Shown one piece after another: positions 12,942 through 13,699 of a stretch of DNA of 13,699 nt. Position numbers and translations under genes: made by a program. Below the pieces are notes generated by a model that was not told the DNA's origin, did not search any database, and was given only the letters and a program-made list of their open reading frames with translations. This DNA is from JACKOF01 sp041571855 (GTDB lineage: Bacteria; Pseudomonadota; Gammaproteobacteria; Pseudomonadales; Porticoccaceae). Numbering within the stretch: the first letter of the stretch is position 1; every line of letters starts with the position of its first letter. The DNA is taken from contig JBFFTH010000047.1 of assembly GCA_041571855.1 (NCBI GenBank), positions 1 to 13,699 on the forward strand, written 5' to 3'.

Positions 12942-13328
12942 GGGGATGACTTGGATTCGACGCCGGTTACAAAACTTTTATTGCATGTCGAGATGGCGAC
13001 CAATCTCGTAAATCCAAAGTCGCAAATTATAGTTGCCAACGACGACAACTACGCACTCGCTGCTTAATACCCAGTAGGGTGCCATCTGACCGGAGCCGTG
13101 CTTGTGCGTCCGGAGCCTTCTCTCTCGAGAGGGGCTATCAGGTGTCATATCTCACAAGATCGCACTGAAGCTCGTCCGGGGTGGAAGCGTTAAACTCTTA
13201 CCGGAATCGCCTTTTACGCGCCCTGTCGGCCGGGTTGTAACGGGTTAAATTTAATAGACCAGACTAAGCATGTAGAGGTAGAAGCGGAGGGCTGACGGAC
13301 GCGGGTTCGACTCCCGCCATCTCCACCA
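12942..13328 (+). ncRNA. ssrA: Transfer-messenger RNA (tmRNA)
   Basis: A one-piece tmRNA gene of 387 bases. The 5' GGGGATG pairs with 3' CATCTCC before ACCA, giving a seven-pair acceptor stem with a G.U at the third pair, the alanine identity feature. TTGGATTCGACG near the 5' end and GCGGGTTCGACTCCCGC (T arm) near the 3' end are typical of tmRNA, and CCA is encoded (13326-13328). The mRNA part runs from the GCC resume codon (13035) to TAA. The middle and downstream parts (for example GAGCCTTCTCTCTCGAGAGGG) form the expected pseudoknot region. With SmpB it rescues stalled ribosomes and tags their products for proteolysis. Confidence 0.97.
13035..13067 (+). other. tmRNA tag reading frame (ANDDNYALAA)
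   Basis: GCC resume codon at 13035-13037, stop TAA at 13065-13067, encoding ANDDNYALAA. With the alanine from the charged tmRNA the added tag is AANDDNYALAA, ending in the ALAA that ClpXP and related proteases recognise. The same tag is found in Pseudomonas. Confidence 0.95.
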
Positions 13329-13335
13329 AACTCCG

Positions 13336-13397
13336 GGTCCGCTCAGGACCACTCAGGATCACTGGAGCCCAGCACTCATGCGGACTCCAGCGGTTTT
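13336..13397 (+). terminator. Hairpins between ssrA and the IS91 transposase
   Basis: GGTCC-GCTCA-GGACC (13336-13350) is a perfect five-pair hairpin without a T run. CTGGAG (13362-13367) and CTCCAG (13385-13390) form a second hairpin with a long 17-base loop, followed by CGGTTTT. Either could end ssrA transcription; the second could instead belong to the IS91 end. Two 10-bp direct units, CTCAGGACCA and CTCAGGATCA (13342-13361), overlap the first hairpin. Confidence 0.4.
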
Positions 13398-13402
13398 GGA
13401 AA

Positions 13403-13699
13403 TCACAGCCTTTTGGTCTCTGGTATCAAATTGAGGTATTTATTACCGGCAATCTGCGGGTCGAACAAGCCGGCCTGAAGTGATGCCCGTTCCGGCGATA
13501 GTTCGAGCGGCTTAAGGCCCGCATGCAGTTCCTCCTCCACCCCTAAGCGTTTTAGAATATCTGCAATCACCTCCGGATCTTCGATGCTGGCAATCACCTT
13601 GATCTTTCCGTCACAACGCCCACAGGTTTCGATATCAATATTGAACACACGCTTGACGCACAGCATCCAGGGCTGGTGCTGACCGACAAGCCCAGCCCG
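13403..13699 (-). CDS. IS91-family transposase, C-terminal part (5' end outside window)
   Basis: The frame is open to the right edge, so at least 98 codons including the C-terminus are visible. The sequence MLCVKRVFNIDIETCGRC followed by DGKIKVIASIEDPEVIADIL is the typical tail of IS91-family (Y2 rolling-circle) transposases, with a CxxC that would be part of the zinc-binding region. The tail LSPERASLQAGLFDP also resembles such proteins. The catalytic tyrosines would lie outside the window, so activity cannot be judged. It runs against ssrA. Base composition here was not obviously different from its neighbours by eye. Confidence 0.85.
   Translation of the reverse strand, partial: RAGLVGQHQPWMLCVKRVFNIDIETCGRCDGKIKVIASIEDPEVIADILKRLGVEEELHAGLKPLELSPERASLQAGLFDPQIAGNKYLNLIPETKRL

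Larger units (their letters stand above)
13329..13699 (-). mobile_element. End of an IS91-family insertion element (continues past the right edge)
   Basis: The transposase 3' end lies 75 bp from the tmRNA CCA. In IS91 elements the replication-origin end lies downstream of the transposase, so the end should be within 13329-13402, but no boundary, target tetranucleotide or terminal motif could be placed with certainty. Confidence 0.5.

Noticed and set aside
12770..13048. Minus-strand open frame of 92 codons
   Set aside because: It lies over the ssrA leader and tmRNA 5' half, whose RNA identity is certain.

Overview
The window is about 13.7 kb of bacterial chromosome. It most resembles a marine-type gammaproteobacterium of the Pseudomonadales/Cellvibrionales breadth. 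Three things point there: the fur / bamE / rnfH-ratA / smpB / ssrA neighbourhood, known from Pseudomonas and relatives; a class II ribonucleotide reductase split into NrdJa and NrdJb as in Pseudomonas; and a tmRNA tag reading ANDDNYALAA. The genus cannot be fixed from the sequence alone. Most of the window is ordinary, tightly packed core genome. Only the last ~370 bases look accessory.

Layout. (1) 1-1292, plus strand: the 3' part of a P-loop ATPase/kinase-like gene, then a small transglutaminase-like protein. (2) 1312-4530, minus strand: a Rho-independent terminator, nrdJb and nrdJa, and upstream of them a regulatory region with a pair of NrdR-box-like palindromes 31 bp apart and a perfect DnaA box. 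(3) 4690-6594: an SlyD-type FKBP prolyl isomerase with its own promoter, a small conserved protein of unknown function, a DUF2288 protein (minus) and the nucleoside phosphorylase PpnP. (4) 6662-7720, minus strand: an overlapping three-gene unit, sprT then a GIY-YIG protein then a GNAT. Divergent from it is rnm, a PHP-domain RNase/phosphatase (plus), followed by a small basic protein of unknown function. (5) 9067-12713: fur (minus) divergent from bamE (plus); then the minus-strand unit NSS transporter, ratA, rnfH, whose stop codons overlap the next start; then smpB (plus) facing away from the transporter. (6) 12942-13328: a complete ssrA (tmRNA) gene, so SmpB and its RNA partner are neighbours. 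(7) 13329-13699: the end of an IS91-family element, whose transposase runs in from the right edge and stops 75 bp from the tmRNA CCA.

How the genes work together. smpB and ssrA make the two parts of the trans-translation ribosome-rescue system. nrdJa and nrdJb together form one adenosylcobalamin-dependent ribonucleotide reductase, and their control region suggests both NrdR (dNTP-sensing) and DnaA (replication) input. fur and bamE are a divergent pair whose candidate -10 elements overlap on opposite strands.

No wholly new multi-gene system is visible. The best leads are: the combined NrdR/DnaA control region of the split class II reductase; the near-identical 17-base '-10 plus start codon' blocks of rnm and smpB, which predict leaderless or nearly leaderless mRNAs; the IS91 end beside ssrA; and two small conserved-looking proteins without known function.
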